A stretch of 64,000 bases of DNA from Pseudomonas sp. GL-B-19 (GTDB lineage Bacteria > Pseudomonadota > Gammaproteobacteria > Pseudomonadales > Pseudomonadaceae). The stretch lies in assembly GCF_019956415.1 (NCBI RefSeq), contig NZ_JAHBDK010000064.1, positions 124,001-188,000 on the forward strand. Reading direction: 5' to 3'. The notes below the pieces were generated by a model, which made no database searches, was not told the DNA's origin, and saw nothing but the letters and a program-made list of their open reading frames with translations. The translations under genes and the position numbers were made by a program. This document shows, one piece after another, positions 62,772-64,000 of the stretch; within the stretch, counting starts at the first letter, position 1; every line of letters begins with the position of its first letter.

Positions 62772-64000
62772 TTGAGCATTCAACCGAGTACTTATTCACC
62801 AGACATCGCGGTGCCGACCGACAAACGTGTCTTCGGCGGTCGCGATCTGTTTTCCCTGTGGTTCTCCCTCGGCATCGGCCTGATGGTGCTGCAGACTGGC
62901 GCACTGCTCGCGCCAGGCTTGGGCCTGTCCGGTTCGTTGCTGGCGATCTTCCTCGGCACCCTGGTCGGCGTTCTGCTGCTGGCCGCCGTCGGCGTGATCG
63001 GCAGTGACACCGGTCTGTCGTCGATGGCCGCACTCAAACTCAGCCTCGGCAAACGTGGCGCGAGCTTGCCGGCCGTGCTGAACCTGCTACAACTGATCGG
63101 TTGGGGCTCGTTCGAAATCATAGTCATGCGCGACGCTGCCAGCCTGTTGGGCGCGCGGGCATTTAGCGAAGGCAGCCTGCTGTCGAATCCGCTGCTCTGG
63201 ACAATTTTCTTCGGTGGTTTGGCGACCTTGCTTGCCGTCAGCGGTCCCCTGACATTCGTGCGGCAAATCCTGCGCAAGTGGGGCATCTGGTTGTTGCTGG
63301 CTGCGTGCATCTGGCTGACCTGGAACCTGTTTGCCAAAGCCGATCTGGCCGCGTTGTGGGCGCAGGCCGGTGATGGTTCGATGCCGTTTGCCGTGGGTTT
63401 CGACATTGCCATCGCGATGCCGCTGTCCTGGCTGCCGCTGATCGCCGACTATTCGCGTTTCGGCAAGCGTGCGAAAAACGTCTTCGGTGGTACGGCGCTG
63501 GGCTTCTTCATCGGTAATTTCTGGCTGATGAGCCTGGGCGTGGCTTACACCCTGGCGTTCGCGCCGAGCGGTGAAGTGAATGCCTTGCTGCTGGCGCTGG
63601 CCGGTGCCGGTCTGGGCATTCCGCTGCTGCTGATCCTGTTGGACGAGTCGGAAAATGCCTTCGCCGATATTCACTCGGCCGCCGTTTCCAGCGGAATTTT
63701 GTTGCGCTTGAAAGTCGAGCATCTGGCGCTGGCCATCGGCGTGATCTGCACACTGATCGCGTGCCTGGCACCGCTGGCCCAGTACCAGAACTTCCTGCTG
63801 TTGATCGGTTCGGTGTTTGCGCCGCTGTTCGGCGTGGTGCTGGTGGATCACTTCATCTTGCGCAAACGTTCGGCTCAAGTGGCGTCAGCCGCGTTGCGCT
63901 GGCCGGCATTGCTCGCCTGGTTGGGTGGGGTGAGCACCTATCATTTGTTGGCCAATCTGTATCCGGACATCGGCGCAACCCTGCCGTCGTTGATTCTGGC
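62772..64000 (+). CDS. cytX: CytX-like hydroxymethylpyrimidine transporter, 3' end outside the window
   Basis: The plus-strand frame from TTG 62772 reads MSIQPSTYSPDIAVPTDKRV and stays open to the window end (about 409 residues). It has around eleven membrane helices, typical of the nucleobase:cation symporter 1 family. Examples of family-like segments are LWFSLGIGLMVLQTGALLAP near residue 30 and PLSWLPLIADYSRFGKRAKN near 217. CytX genes lie beside thiamine genes and are thought to import the pyrimidine moiety, which fits its place after thiC. The start is uncertain because TTG is the only codon near a weak GAG ribosome site. The 3' end is missing. Confidence 0.88.
   Translation, partial: MSIQPSTYSPDIAVPTDKRVFGGRDLFSLWFSLGIGLMVLQTGALLAPGLGLSGSLLAIFLGTLVGVLLLAAVGVIGSDTGLSSMAALKLSLGKRGASLPAVLNLLQLIGWGSFEIIVMRDAASLLGARAFSEGSLLSNPLLWTIFFGGLATLLAVSGPLTFVRQILRKWGIWLLLAACIWLTWNLFAKADLAALWAQAGDGSMPFAVGFDIAIAMPLSWLPLIADYSRFGKRAKNVFGGTALGFFIGNFWLMSLGVAYTLAFAPSGEVNALLLALAGAGLGIPLLLILLDESENAFADIHSAAVSSGILLRLKVEHLALAIGVICTLIACLAPLAQYQNFLLLIGSVFAPLFGVVLVDHFILRKRSAQVASAALRWPALLAWLGGVSTYHLLANLYPDIGATLPSLIL

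Noticed and set aside
62740..62790. Second thi box before cytX, suggested by CTGAGATAACACCCTTGA
   Set aside because: Only one short segment resembles the aptamer; the GGGGTGCC, GAACCTGATC and GCGTAGGGA parts are missing.

Overview
The window is chromosomal DNA from a Pseudomonas, most likely of the P. fluorescens group. GC content is high. The gene order from msrA to thiC follows, from memory, the P. aeruginosa PAO1 block PA5018 to PA4973 with some insertions and losses. Inverted pairs of the Pseudomonas REP sequence (GTAGGAGC...GCTTGC...GCGA type) sit in many gaps. I saw no tRNA, rRNA, CRISPR array, prophage or insertion sequence.

Region 1 (1-10.2 kb) holds the 3' part of a chemoreceptor gene, an acyl-CoA dehydrogenase, and the divergent proline pair putA and putP. 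Six copies of the heptamer GTTGCAC, the core recognised by the PutA ribbon-helix-helix domain in enteric bacteria, lie between the two put genes. Region 2 (10.3-15.4 kb) is a type VI secretion island. It has an orphan vgrG and a DUF4123 chaperone gene on the plus strand, then a highly structured leader before a small gene. On the minus strand are a PAAR gene, a tae4-type amidase effector broken by a stop codon and a frameshift, and an intact tai4-type immunity gene.

Region 3 (15.6-30 kb) is housekeeping: rlmJ, msrA, a dipA-like c-di-GMP phosphodiesterase, an extra PhoD-like phosphatase, aceF and aceE (pyruvate dehydrogenase E2 and E1), and glnE. Two HexR-like operator sequences lie upstream of aceE, suggesting control by Entner-Doudoroff flux.

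Region 4 (30.3-58.8 kb) is the lipopolysaccharide core locus. A tightly coupled run waaF-waaC-waaG-waaP plus three more kinase-like genes ends at 37.3 kb. After a small accessory insert (YceK-like lipoprotein and DUF3800 protein) a second coupled run follows: carbamoyltransferase, glycosyltransferase, mig-14, dnpA, ssg and a family 2 glycosyltransferase. On the minus strand an acyltransferase overlaps a waaL gene whose O-antigen ligase is fused to a kinase-like domain. msbA, hldE, a Nudix-like protein, an aldo/keto reductase, an FAD oxidoreductase, an SMR exporter with a divergent LysR regulator, and waaA complete the block. Together these genes make ADP-heptose, build and phosphorylate the inner core, flip lipid A-core and ligate O-antigen.

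Region 5 (58.8-64 kb) holds a tolC-type outer-membrane channel gene and a TPP riboswitch before thiC. The window ends inside cytX, a presumed hydroxymethylpyrimidine transporter. Start codons were re-chosen wherever the longest frame ran into a neighbour. Family names and synteny come from recall of sequence motifs, not from database searches.
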